A DNA stretch of 64,000 bases from Funiculus sociatus GB2-C1. Its GTDB lineage: Bacteria; Cyanobacteriota; Cyanobacteriia; Cyanobacteriales; FACHB-T130. Numbering within the stretch: the first letter of the stretch is position 1; every line of letters begins with the position of its first letter. The stretch is taken from NCBI RefSeq assembly GCF_039962115.1, contig NZ_JAMPKJ010000017.1, positions 31,971 through 95,970 of the forward strand. Reading direction: 5' to 3'. Below are positions 1 to 7,948 of the stretch, in pieces. The position numbers and the translations under genes are program-made. The notes beneath the pieces were generated by a model. The model was not told the DNA's origin and did not search any database. It saw only the letters and a list, made by a program, of their open reading frames with translations.

Positions 1-2392
1 AGTTCACAGGTACAAAAATGTAACTATCAGTTGAGCAATTAGCTCGAACTACTTTAACCAAAGTAGAAATAGGCTCATTGCGATCGCCACCTCGAAAACT
101 AATCGTCCCTGTAGCTCCTTGGGCTTTAAAGTTTTTGTCTGCTAAGGCTTGTTGCAAACTAACACGGCTCGGTGATGATTGTTTTTCTAAAGCTATTATC
201 AGCGCACGAGTAGCATCATAAGCCGTAGCTGTGCGCCAACTTACATCACCTTTCCATAAATTCCTAGCCGCTTGAGGAAATTCTGGGTTTTCATTGCTTT
301 CTAAATGATGCCATGTTACAACCACCACAAAGCGGTCTAAAGCATCTTTTCCTAACAGCAGTAAAGTATCAGGACTGTAGAGGGTATTACCTCCAACTAT
401 CCAAGAACTACCTTGATTAGCTTTGATCAACCTTAAAGTATTGGGAATAGCAAAAGTAGTGGTTCCACCATCGGGAAATACACCCAACGCTGTAACTCCT
501 TCCTTGCGTACTTGAGCGATCGCAGCACCCGCATTAAACAGAGGGTTAGATAGATCAAATTCCTTCACAACTTTGCCGCCACTAGCTTTAAAGCTAATAA
601 GAAATTGCTCTCGTAGAGAACGGCTAAAATTACTCCCAGGAGCGTAAAAAACGGCTGTTTGTTGGTCACGAGATTGAGCTAGTAAGTAGCTTGCTAAATA
701 TTGGGCAGCCACTCGCGTATTCGGTATAGTACGAAAGAAAACGTGATTGGGAATATCGCCCCAGCGTGAAAGTTCTTCTGATGTGCTACCAGGGGAAATT
801 ACTACCAATTTATATTCTTGATAAACAGGCACAGCTGCCAGCGTCACTTCACTTGCATAATGACCGACAACTGCTAGAATATCCCCTCTTTTCACCAGTT
901 TATTGGCAACTTCGTGAGCTTGTTTAGGGTTATTTGCATCATCGGCAATTAACACTTTAAGACCAATACCATTAATCTTTTTTCCCTGATTTATTTCATT
1001 TTGGGATTGGGCGACTCCTCGCATCATCTCCATTGCTGTGTCTGAACTCTTGCCTATGGGAGCAACAACCGCAATAGTGTAAGCTTTTTGGTTTCCAAGT
1101 TGGGCATTATTCAGATAAATCAAAGTTTCAGGATCGCTTGGTTGTTCTTCCCGTGCCTTTTTTAATAAGCTGACAGCTTCAGCATACTTACCCTCTTTGA
1201 TTTTTTGCACTCCCTGTTGTTTAAACGATACTTCAGAATCGGGAACTAAAACTTCTTCTCCACAACTTAAATTGTCCCCGATAATTTTATCGCAAGCCTT
1301 GGGTCGGTTTATTAAATAAATTATTGCTGGTATTACCGACAGTAAAATTGCACCAGATAAAATTGCCAGTGTAAGTTTTTTGTTTCGCGGTTTAAAAAGC
1401 GTTGTAGTTTCCTCATTTATATTATTACTGCTAGGAGGAATTAGGGGCTTTCGGGAAGGTTGCATAAGCTGAAAGCTGCTACTGGTTCGTTTCTCAATTT
1501 GTTTTAACCGTTGCAAAATTTCGTGTGAATTTCTCGGACGCTTTGTTGAGTATGGAGGTAAGGGAGCCATCATGTCATCAATCAAATCTGCTAAGTTTGG
1601 CAAAACTTGTGGCGCTTTGTTTCGCCAAATTAAGCGGCCCGTCTCGCTGTCTTCAGGCAGCAAATCGGGAGATATCCCTGTGACCAAATGAACAAAAGTT
1701 CGCCCCAAAGCATAAAAATCAGATGCACGAACAGCTCTGCCATTTACTTGTTCTGGAGGCGTGTAACCACGGGAAATAATTACTGTGCAGCCTTTTCCTT
1801 GTAAGTTATGCAAGTAGGTTTCTGTAGCTTCTCGTACTGCACCAAAATCAATCAAGACCAATTGATTGTCAGGTTGCAGCATAATATTAGACGGCTTAAT
1901 ATCTCGATGAAAATAATTGTGTTGATGTATCTTGTTTAAGATTTCTGTTATTTGTTTTAACCAGTCGCAAGCTTGCGGTTGGGTGATGGGTTTGTTGTTT
2001 TGATTCAACCAGTCTCTCAAATTGCTTCCTTCAATTTTCTCCATTACCAGACAATGCAATGGCTTGTTGCTATTTACAATATCAATTTTGAAGTATCCAT
2101 CTGACTCGACTCTGGGAATACCTTGATAATTCAGCTGCTTTAGTACCTCTGCTTCCCGCTGAAATAGGCAGATTGCCTTATCGCAATCAATGTGCAAAAC
2201 TTTCAGGACTTTTCGCGTACCTCCGCGACACGTATCCTCCACCTCAAAGGTGTGAGCAAAGCCTCCTTTGTCCAGACGTTTAATTACTCGATACCGTCCT
2301 GTAACTAAGATTTCTGTCCCACAGCTAGGACAAGCGAGTTGATTCGCAGGATTATCGAAATGAAGGCAGGTGGGATTGATGCAATAACTCAC
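1..2392 (-). CDS. Ser/Thr protein kinase fused to a membrane helix and a periplasmic amino-acid-type binding domain (3' edge cut)
   Basis: Translated by eye from a GTG at 2392; the frame stays open for 797 codons to base 2. The N-terminus has a four-Cys zinc-ribbon-like motif (YCINPTC, then CPSCG), followed by a kinase domain with the invariant Lys in VLKVL, HRDIKPSNIM, IDFGAV and a TPPEQ segment. A basic linker leads to one hydrophobic helix near residues 337-360, then a short TPR-like stretch (YAEAVSLLKKA) and a type-I periplasmic binding domain of the branched-chain amino acid receptor type (Peripla_BP_6/ANF). The last visible residues (YIFVPVN) align with the C-terminal end (YDFVPVPR) of the protein at 17824, so at most a few codons are missing. 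Expected topology: kinase in the cytoplasm, binding domain outside. The ligand is unknown. Confidence 0.88.
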   Translation of the reverse strand, partial: MSYCINPTCLHFDNPANQLACPSCGTEILVTGRYRVIKRLDKGGFAHTFEVEDTCRGGTRKVLKVLHIDCDKAICLFQREAEVLKQLNYQGIPRVESDGYFKIDIVNSNKPLHCLVMEKIEGSNLRDWLNQNNKPITQPQACDWLKQITEILNKIHQHNYFHRDIKPSNIMLQPDNQLVLIDFGAVREATETYLHNLQGKGCTVIISRGYTPPEQVNGRAVRASDFYALGRTFVHLVTGISPDLLPEDSETGRLIWRNKAPQVLPNLADLIDDMMAPLPPYSTKRPRNSHEILQRLKQIEKRTSSSFQLMQPSRKPLIPPSSNNINEETTTLFKPRNKKLTLAILSGAILLSVIPAIIYLINRPKACDKIIGDNLSCGEEVLVPDSEVSFKQQGVQKIKEGKYAEAVSLLKKAREEQPSDPETLIYLNNAQLGNQKAYTIAVVAPIGKSSDTAMEMMRGVAQSQNEINQGKKINGIGLKVLIADDANNPKQAHEVANKLVKRGDILAVVGHYASEVTLAAVPVYQEYKLVVISPGSTSEELSRWGDIPNHVFFRTIPNTRVAAQYLASYLLAQSRDQQTAVFYAPGSNFSRSLREQFLISFKASGGKVVKEFDLSNPLFNAGAAIAQVRKEGVTALGVFPDGGTTTFAIPNTLRLIKANQGSSWIVGGNTLYSPDTLLLLGKDALDRFVVVVTWHHLESNENPEFPQAARNLWKGDVSWRTATAYDATRALIIALEKQSSPSRVSLQQALADKNFKAQGATGTISFRGGDRNEPISTLVKVVRANCSTDSYIFVPVN

Positions 2393-2920
2393 GACGAATA
2401 CACCATCCCGATTAAAGTGGGAATGTTATAGTATTATAGTTGCTGGCGCAAAGTAAGTTAATTTCTTAAATAATCGTTTAATTAAAGTTCCTTATAACAT
2501 ACTTTTCCCAACTGATGGAAGTGTGAAAATAGCTCCGTTGCTTTCAGGAGAGCTTTTAGCTCAGGGAATAACGTCCTAATGGTTGGATGGCTGAGCTTAT
2601 GTTGGTGGAAAATTATAGTTAAAAATTATCCTTTACTTGAGATATTGAATTCGTCTGACAATAATTTTGTCCTAAATATTTGCCAAGCTTCTGTATGATT
2701 TAGATTGGTCTAAGAGGAAAGGACGAACCTGTATATCTCCCTACACTATTGCAAAAATCCCAGCGATCGCATTCTTAATGAAGGTTGTAGTAGATGCTCC
2801 CTCGCTGGCGCTCCATCCCTCTATACTAACTACTACCCAGTGGTTACTAAGGCGCGATCGCGTAAGCTAAAATTAGCGCGATCGCGCTAATCTAATGACA
2901 ATCGAAGAGCATCAGTTCCT
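2393..2920. other. intergenic region with a 20-bp HIP1-centred palindrome
   Basis: No gene seen in about 530 bases between divergent genes; it should hold promoters for both. A perfect 20-bp palindrome with GCGCGATCGCGC at its centre lies at 2872-2891, 29 bases before the MoaD-like start, with another HIP1-like core at 2853-2861. It could be an operator or simply HIP1 clustering. Confidence 0.5.
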
Positions 2921-3181
2921 ATGTCCCAAAAAGCGATCGCTATTACCGTCAAATTATTCGCCGCCTATCAAGAAGCCTATGGAGTTTCGGAACTGTCGCG
3001 AGAATTTCCGCCAAATACACCCGTCAAAGCAGTGCTAGATAGTTTCATGGCTGAGCATCCAGAACTCAACAAATGGCGCGAATTTACCCGCTTCGGTGTA
3101 AATCTCCAATTCGTTGATCCAGATACCATTATCCAAGATGGTGATGAAGTTGTGCTGATTCCACCTGTCAGCGGCGGCTGA
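2921..3181 (+). CDS. MoaD/ThiS-family ubiquitin-like sulfur carrier
   Basis: An 86-residue beta-grasp protein. The sequence shows the family signature: an N-terminal strand (ITVKLFAAYQEAYG), an acidic Asp-Gly-Asp-Glu-Val turn near the C-terminus and a terminal Gly-Gly (PPVSGG), which E1-like enzymes adenylate and thiocarboxylate. MoaD donates sulfur in molybdopterin synthesis and ThiS in thiamine synthesis; relatives serve other sulfur transfers or protein modification. No moaE, moeB or thi gene is adjacent, so the pathway cannot be assigned. A second, clearly different member is encoded at 7584-7859. The gene stands alone, with a strong hairpin terminator 27 bases after the stop. Length is typical of the family. 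Confidence 0.8.
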   Translation: MSQKAIAITVKLFAAYQEAYGVSELSREFPPNTPVKAVLDSFMAEHPELNKWREFTRFGVNLQFVDPDTIIQDGDEVVLIPPVSGG

Positions 3182-3207
3182 CCCGATGCAAGGATTTTGG
3201 ATTAATC

Positions 3208-3245
3208 AAACGAAAAGACGCGATGTTTCTCGCGTCTTTTCGTTT
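3208..3245 (+). terminator. strong hairpin terminator after the MoaD-like gene
   Basis: A 16-bp perfect stem (AAACGAAAAGACGCGA and its complement) around a 6-base loop, ending in a T-rich arm. It begins 27 bases after the stop codon at 3181. Confidence 0.8.
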
Positions 3246-3301
3246 AGCCTCGCATTGTCTGAGCTTGATAGATTAGGTTAGGTCGCTAAGTGTTGGCTTT
3301 T

Positions 3302-3456
3302 AGAGGATGTCTGAAAAGTCATAATCGAGACGCTTAAACGGTCGAGATCCCCCTTGCATCCCCGTTTTCAAGGGGGAATAAGACTTGATTCTCCCCCCTT
3401 GAAAAGGGGAGCTGGGGGGGATCAAGCTAACTTTTGACACTTGTGAGACATCCTCT
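3302..3456. mobile_element. MITE-like non-coding element
   Basis: About 155 bases bounded by 11-bp perfect terminal inverted repeats, AGAGGATGTCT at 3302-3312 and its complement at 3446-3456. The interior is an imperfect palindrome of C-rich and G-rich arms (near 3347-3370 and 3393-3422). TTA occurs just outside each GAGGATGTCT end and could be a short target duplication. There is no coding capacity. The structure fits a miniature inverted-repeat transposable element mobilised in trans; no transposase was recognised in this window. Confidence 0.6.
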
Positions 3457-3467
3457 TAGGCAACGCA

Positions 3468-3665
3468 TTAGTTAACAACAGTTGTATTGATGGGAGTAGT
3501 CGTTTCCGAAAGCTGAGGTTGCTCGGCTATAATCGCATTACCCAGCAGGACGGCGATAACGATCATTATTCCAAAACCAAACCCGCCAAGGGCAGGCTCA
3601 CGGCGCTGATTGCAGCAGCAGCATGACTGTTGAGAGAAAGAGTCGGATCTGCAAGAACATGGCAT
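3468..3665 (-). CDS. small Cys-rich membrane peptide, hypothetical
   Basis: A 65-residue reading frame from an ATG at 3665 that has a good ribosome site (GGAGGT) ten bases upstream; a longer TTG-started form is less likely. It opens with a Cys-rich segment (PCSC, then SCCCCNQ), followed by a glycine-rich hydrophobic helix (about residues 27-47) and a Thr-rich polar tail. This arrangement suggests a small membrane protein with a metal- or thiol-binding head. No family recognised. An overlapping frame on the other strand (3664-3921) lacks such features. Existence as a gene is uncertain. Confidence 0.4.
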   Translation of the reverse strand: MPCSCRSDSFSQQSCCCCNQRREPALGGFGFGIMIVIAVLLGNAIIAEQPQLSETTTPINTTVVN

Positions 3666-4001
3666 GAGAGCGAACACCTCCAAAGTAAATGCCGAAGGTA
3701 GATGGGAATTGCAAGCTGGAAACCTGACGCTATTGCTTAACGCACTCTCAAGAGGTTGTTATCGTCGATGCGCGATGCAGCTTGTTTTTGCTCTTTTATG
3801 GAGTAGAACCATCATCCTTTCAGTAATGCTGTCTACCAGCACAATTTGTTGGCGCTGTCAACTAGCATATTATTTTTCTTCACAAGTGTTGGCTGCGTTT
3901 CGGGAAAAAGCTGAAATTTAATTGAAAAAATCTTCACAGTCCGGGCCGAAGTCAGGGGCAAAGCGATCGCTTCCCTTCCTTCGGCTTATTTCAACCCCAG
4001 A

Positions 4002-4670
4002 TTAAGGCATCCATTCCAAAACAATGCCAACGCGACTATCTTTTTGTTGTCGGGCGTTTTGTTTCTGGATGTCAGTCGATAAGCGGAAATTACGGGTGAA
4101 GGCATAGCCTACAGAAAGCGTTGTGATGCCGACTTCTTCACTGGTGGCTGGAGCAACCCAACTCTGAGTTAAAGAGATATCTGCGGCACCAGTGCGAGAC
4201 AAAACTAGCAACACTCTTGCACCGACATTAACGCCATCCGTCGAATATTTGTCAGTTTCCAGATGCCGATAGCCTACGACGGGCGCAAAGTTGACGTAAC
4301 TGCCCAAGGGACGCACGTAATATCGCAAGTCTACCCCGTAGGCACTCCTGTCCCCTTCAAAGGTTCCCTGATAGTCGCCACTAACCGTTAAACCAGTGCG
4401 ACCAATAAACAAATCTTCTACACCAACATTTACTCCTCCCGCTTGCCCAGATGAGGGAAACTGAGAGTAACCCAGCCGTACTCTGGTACGGAAGCTGGGG
4501 TCATTACGAATTTCTTCTAAAACATTCGGTACTTTTTCCCGCCACCGCTGCAACGCTGGACTATTTTCCATTTTTTCCGGTGTCGCTTGTGGTTGGGTTT
4601 GACTTGATGCAGGCGGTATCCCGATCAAGCTTATACCGAACGTTAACAGCCACCAATAATTTAATCTCAT
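4002..4670 (-). CDS. secreted beta-barrel-like protein, hypothetical
   Basis: The frame opens at 4763, but the ATG at 4670 is preferred because it begins a clear signal peptide (MRLNYWWLLTFGISLIG, then PPASSQ). The mature part of roughly 200 residues starts with a short helix (LQRWREKVPNVLEEIR) and continues with alternating polar/hydrophobic strands rich in Gly, Tyr and Val (VRLGYSQF, LTVSGDYQGTF, VDLRYYVRP), ending near VGIVLEWMP with a hydrophobic-aromatic finish. This pattern suggests a small outer-membrane beta-barrel. No named family recognised. It lies downstream of acsF on the same strand with a 161-base gap, so co-transcription is possible but unproven. Confidence 0.6.
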   Translation of the reverse strand: MRLNYWWLLTFGISLIGIPPASSQTQPQATPEKMENSPALQRWREKVPNVLEEIRNDPSFRTRVRLGYSQFPSSGQAGGVNVGVEDLFIGRTGLTVSGDYQGTFEGDRSAYGVDLRYYVRPLGSYVNFAPVVGYRHLETDKYSTDGVNVGARVLLVLSRTGAADISLTQSWVAPATSEEVGITTLSVGYAFTRNFRLSTDIQKQNARQQKDSRVGIVLEWMP

Positions 4671-4831
4671 GCAAAAATTTTGAGGTTTAAACGCTTTAGG
4701 TAGCGAAGGGAATCGCAAAGGTACGCAGAGCCAGATTAACCTCTTTGCATACCTTTGCGTCAACCGTACCTTTGCGTTAAAAAAAGTGGCTTTGCTTTGT
4801 GCAAAACCACTTCAGTTGAAGAAGCTTAAAA

Positions 4832-5908
4832 TTAGCGTACTGTGCCGTGTACTGATGTCATGTCAATCGGCTTCATCAGGTATAACCGCAGCAATTGCCA
4901 AGCATTGGAAACGTAGAACGGTAGCTTCTGGAAGAATTGCAGGAATTTGGGGGTGTTGGAGTTAGCGATCGCGCCCAGTTTTTCGTTATTGTTGATGCAA
5001 ACATCCAGCCGTTGATAAAATTCCGGCTTGGACACATCCAGAATTACTGGAAAAACACGTCCTGCTGTTTCATTGGTCTTTTCAATCACTTTGATATCAT
5101 AGTCCCGTGCATCCAATCCCAGTGAGGCGTAAAAGCCGGAACGCTGAATATCGTTAAGGTACATTGTTGCAAACACTGACAGCAGGAAGAACCGACACCA
5201 CAGCTTCGCTCTCCAATCATTCAAAAACTGGGGTTGCGCTCGCATTACCGCATCGAAAAAGTCACCGTGGCGGTTTTCATCCTGACACCAGTTTTCAAAG
5301 AACCGGAAAATCGGATAAATCCGGTTTTCGGGATGTGCTTCCAAATGACGATAAATTGTGATATAGCGCCAGTAGCCAATTTTCTCAGACAGATAGGTAG
5401 CGTAGAAGATGAACTTTGGCTTAAAGAAGGTGTATTTATGAGTCTTGGTCAAAAATCCCAAGTCTAGCGACAGGTTGAAGTCTGACAGCGCCTTATTCAG
5501 GAAACCTGCATGACGCGCTTCATCCCGTGACATCAGGTTAAAGCCTTCCGCCAACAGTGGATTTTTGTCTTTCAATCTGCGTCCCAGCTCTTTGTACAGC
5601 AGGAAACCGGAGAATTCTGCTGTGCAGGAACGTTCTAGGAATTCGATAAATAATTTGCGAGTTTCCCCGTCGATGCTATCCCACGATTGTTCAAATTCTG
5701 CATCTCTGACAAAGTGGTGACGGTTGTAGTCAGCGCGAAACTCTTCCAGCAGCGCTTTGAGTTCTTCTTCATTCGGCGAGAGATCCATCTTCGCCATTTC
5801 ATCAAAGTCGGTGGTATAGAACCTGGGTGTCAGCAAAGTTTCTTTTGCTGGTACTTTCACCCCTGGTCTTAATTCTTCAAAGCTGGGTTTTTTGAGGGAA
5901 TCCACCAT
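4832..5908 (-). CDS. acsF: aerobic Mg-protoporphyrin IX monomethyl ester oxidative cyclase
   Basis: Diiron oxygenase that forms the fifth (isocyclic) ring of chlorophyll by converting Mg-protoporphyrin IX monomethyl ester to divinyl protochlorophyllide, using O2. The protein is highly characteristic: [16 protein letters not shown] near the N-terminus, then the diiron ligands in [14 protein letters not shown] and [14 protein letters not shown], and [14 protein letters not shown]. The chosen ATG at 5908 gives [16 protein letters not shown], the usual N-terminus, and follows a purine-rich stretch; an upstream ATG at 5947 would add 13 atypical residues. At 358 residues it is full length. It acts at the thylakoid or inner envelope with membrane-bound partners. 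It stands alone; no other chlorophyll gene is adjacent. Confidence 0.97.
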   Translation of the reverse strand: MVDSLKKPSFEELRPGVKVPAKETLLTPRFYTTDFDEMAKMDLSPNEEELKALLEEFRADYNRHHFVRDAEFEQSWDSIDGETRKLFIEFLERSCTAEFSGFLLYKELGRRLKDKNPLLAEGFNLMSRDEARHAGFLNKALSDFNLSLDLGFLTKTHKYTFFKPKFIFYATYLSEKIGYWRYITIYRHLEAHPENRIYPIFRFFENWCQDENRHGDFFDAVMRAQPQFLNDWRAKLWCRFFLLSVFATMYLNDIQRSGFYASLGLDARDYDIKVIEKTNETAGRVFPVILDVSKPEFYQRLDVCINNNEKLGAIANSNTPKFLQFFQKLPFYVSNAWQLLRLYLMKPIDMTSVHGTVR

Positions 5909-6054
5909 ATTCTCTTTCTCTCTTGTTATAAATTCTGTCGCTCTCACTCTTTGCCTGCGTTCCAGTCTACCAATCTCCAGGGTAGCGATCGCTCACCTGT
6001 TCGGTTAAGACTTGCTAAGCACTTTCAACTTTTGTCACATTTGCTGGGGACTGG

Positions 6055-6154
6055 GAGCTGGGACTGGGAGCTAGGGACTAGGGACTGGGTAAGATTCTTC
6101 CCTATTCCCAATTCCCAATTCCCAATTCCCAATTCCCCAATTCCCAATTCCCAA
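6055..6154. repeat. composite heptanucleotide repeat element (copy 1)
   Basis: A run of GGGACT/GGGAGCT units, a linker GGGTAAGATTC, then seven to eight AATTCCC-type heptamers up to 6153. The same order with a GGTAAGAC-type linker recurs at 11277, 13627 and 56407. It sits in the 298-base gap between divergent genes. Confidence 0.8.
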
Positions 6155-6206
6155 AACAAAATATCTATCATTGAAACCAGGATACCTGAAGCAAAGCGGG
6201 AATTTT

Positions 6207-6683
6207 ATGAACAATGTCTCCACTGCCTATTTTCTTTGGCTCGGCTGTTTATTTTCCCCGCCCATAGCGGGGCTGCATCGCCTTTACAATGGAAAAATCG
6301 GGACTGGTCTGCTGTGGCTGTTTACTTTTGGTTTATTTGGTGTCGGGCAGGTAGTGGATTTATTTTTGATTCCTCGAATGGTAGAAGAGCATAACGCCCT
6401 GTCTAAAGCCAAATTGGGGGTATCTGCCAATGGTGTGCCTTTGTCGCAGCCTGCGATCGCTCTCACCAAGCAAGAGCTAACCCGTGACGAAATGATGCTC
6501 AAACTTCTGAAAGCCGCCGCTGTTAGAGGGGGCAAACTTTCCGTCACCCAAGCAGTGATGGAAACTGGGCTTAACTTTACCCAGGTAGAAGCCACGTTGA
6601 AAGACATGGTTAAAAGTGGCTACGTTATGATTGACAATCATCCCGAAACAGGCATCGTCATTTACGAGTTCATCGAGTTGTAA
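6207..6683 (+). CDS. TM2-domain membrane protein with C-terminal winged-helix-like region
   Basis: The start at 6207 (MNNVSTAYFLWLGCLF) is preferred over an ATG 36 bases upstream because the protein then begins directly with its membrane domain. Residues about 5-60 form two hydrophobic helices joined by GLHRLYNGKIGTGLLW, the glycine-rich TM2 hairpin; VGQVVDLFLIPRMV closes it. After a linker, residues about 100-158 (LLKAAAVRGGKLSVTQAVMETG, shown here only in part as a helix-turn-helix-like unit, through YVMIDNH) look like a small winged-helix fold of the type that accompanies TM2 domains in cyanobacteria. Function unknown. A hairpin at 6739-6776 lies between it and the convergent gene. Confidence 0.75.
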   Translation: MNNVSTAYFLWLGCLFSPPIAGLHRLYNGKIGTGLLWLFTFGLFGVGQVVDLFLIPRMVEEHNALSKAKLGVSANGVPLSQPAIALTKQELTRDEMMLKLLKAAAVRGGKLSVTQAVMETGLNFTQVEATLKDMVKSGYVMIDNHPETGIVIYEFIEL

Positions 6684-6738
6684 AAGGGTTTATCGAATAC
6701 TTGCAATACCCCCTACAGGTGTTACCTGGGGCTAAAGC

Positions 6739-6776
6739 CGAATGTAGAGACGTTGTATATAACATCTCTACATTCG
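6739..6776. terminator. bidirectional hairpin terminator
   Basis: A 12-bp perfect stem (CGAATGTAGAGA and its complement), whose interior GTTGTATATAAC is itself self-complementary with one wobble, placed between the convergent genes ending at 6683 and 6790. Confidence 0.65.
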
Positions 6777-6789
6777 TCAGGCATTTTCA

Positions 6790-7533
6790 CTAATTTCTAG
6801 TCAGCCACTTTTGAGCATTCAACCGCTGCGTAACCCCAAACACCAGTAAATCTAGCGTTATTTTACGCTCATCACACAAAAAAGGCTCAATCGTGCTAGG
6901 TTTAGAACCTTCATAACAGGAAAAAGCTCTTTGTTTTTGGATGTCTTCTTCAGGGAAATAAACGTTAAATTGACGTTTACCGCCTTGCCAACTACCGTAG
7001 ACTTGCCAGCAGTCCGAGACTTCTTGAAGCGATCGCTTTTCCAACTTTAACTCTAAATCTTGAACACCCGTTTTCTCAAGTGCTGTTTTTAAAGCTGGCA
7101 AGTAGTCTTGTTGGATAAATTCCATAAATGGCTTATCTTCAACCGCCGGAGCTTTTTCTTTTTTTGCGGCTGCGGGTTTGGCTGCTGGCTTATCCCCATC
7201 TTTAGCGGGTTTGGCTGCTGGCTTATCCCCATCTTTAGCGGCTTTAGCCGCTGGCTTGTCCTCTTTCGGTACTTGTGCAGTTTTTTTAGGATTTGGCTGC
7301 ACTTGAGCCGAGTCATCTGGAGTTGATGCCGCGGTAGAAGATTTCTCGCCAGCAGCGTTAGGGTTGACTTCTGGATTGGTGGATGCGGGGTCGGGGGCGT
7401 TTGCTGTAGGAATGTTGGTTGCTACATCCGCGTCGGTACTGGGAGCATTGTCCTCAGAAACATCGGGAGCTTGTTTATCAACAGTGCTGGGAGCTACCTC
7501 TTCAGCATCATTATGATTAATTTCTTCTGGCAT
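6790..7533 (-). CDS. DUF2996-type cyanobacterial protein with an Ala/Pro/Lys-rich leader
   Basis: A 247-residue protein in two parts. Residues 1-125 are low complexity, first acidic and Ala/Thr/Pro rich and then Lys rich, including three 11-residue tandem units of the AAKPAKDGDKP type that are near-identical 33-base DNA repeats. Residues 130-247 form a compact conserved domain beginning DKPFMEFIQQDYLPALK and containing DCWQVYGSWQGGKRQFNVYF, which I recognise as the cyanobacterial DUF2996 family (assignment from memory). No biochemical role is known to me. It is the last of three minus-strand genes after thrC and the MoaD-like gene, 50 bases behind the latter, so an operon is plausible. Confidence 0.75.
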   Translation of the reverse strand: MPEEINHNDAEEVAPSTVDKQAPDVSEDNAPSTDADVATNIPTANAPDPASTNPEVNPNAAGEKSSTAASTPDDSAQVQPNPKKTAQVPKEDKPAAKAAKDGDKPAAKPAKDGDKPAAKPAAAKKEKAPAVEDKPFMEFIQQDYLPALKTALEKTGVQDLELKLEKRSLQEVSDCWQVYGSWQGGKRQFNVYFPEEDIQKQRAFSCYEGSKPSTIEPFLCDERKITLDLLVFGVTQRLNAQKWLTRN

Positions 7534-7583
7534 TCTTCTACTCCAAGGCTTGACGGTTCCTTTATTGCCAATCCTAACTTGAA

Positions 7584-7859
7584 TCAGCCTCCAGCCTGCG
7601 CTGCCACAATGCTTACTTCATCGCCTTCTTTGAGAGGTGTTTTGGCTCCTTCCAAAAAGCGGATGTCTTCGCTGTTAACGTAGAAGTTTACAAATCTGCG
7701 TACCTCCCCTTGTTCGTCGCAAAGACGCATTTTGATGCCAGGGAAGCTTTGCTCTAGGGATTCGAGCAATTCACTAATCGTACTGCCATTACCTTCGACA
7801 GCGGCTTGATTGTTTGTCAGCTTTTGTAGAGGAGTGGGAATTAAAACTTTGACGGACAT
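7584..7859 (-). CDS. MoaD/ThiS-family sulfur carrier next to threonine synthase
   Basis: A 91-residue ubiquitin-like protein with the beta-grasp pattern [15 protein letters not shown] at the start, [20 protein letters not shown] near the end and a terminal AQAGG, so the C-terminal Gly-Gly needed for thiocarboxylation is exposed without processing. It lies 89 bases downstream of thrC on the same strand. In Wolinella a protein-thiocarboxylate carrier supplies sulfide for homocysteine synthesis; placement next to a homoserine-phosphate enzyme invites comparison, but that link is inference. It shares little with the member at 2921 outside the fold motifs. Confidence 0.8.
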   Translation of the reverse strand: MSVKVLIPTPLQKLTNNQAAVEGNGSTISELLESLEQSFPGIKMRLCDEQGEVRRFVNFYVNSEDIRFLEGAKTPLKEGDEVSIVAAQAGG

Positions 7860-7948
7860 AGTAATCAGTAATTGGTAATTGTCAATTTCTCGTTCCCAGC
7901 ATCTGACTGGGAACGAAATAAGGAGGCTCTACCTCGGTGCTAAGAAAA

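Noticed and set aside
3664..3921. 85-residue plus-strand reading frame
   Set aside because: Overlaps the minus-strand small gene, has no ribosome site or recognisable domain and is Arg/Ser-rich like a shadow frame.
7157..7253. Near-identical 33-base tandem units considered as an intergenic repeat
   Set aside because: They are in frame inside the DUF2996-type gene and encode its AAKPAKDGDKP linker.
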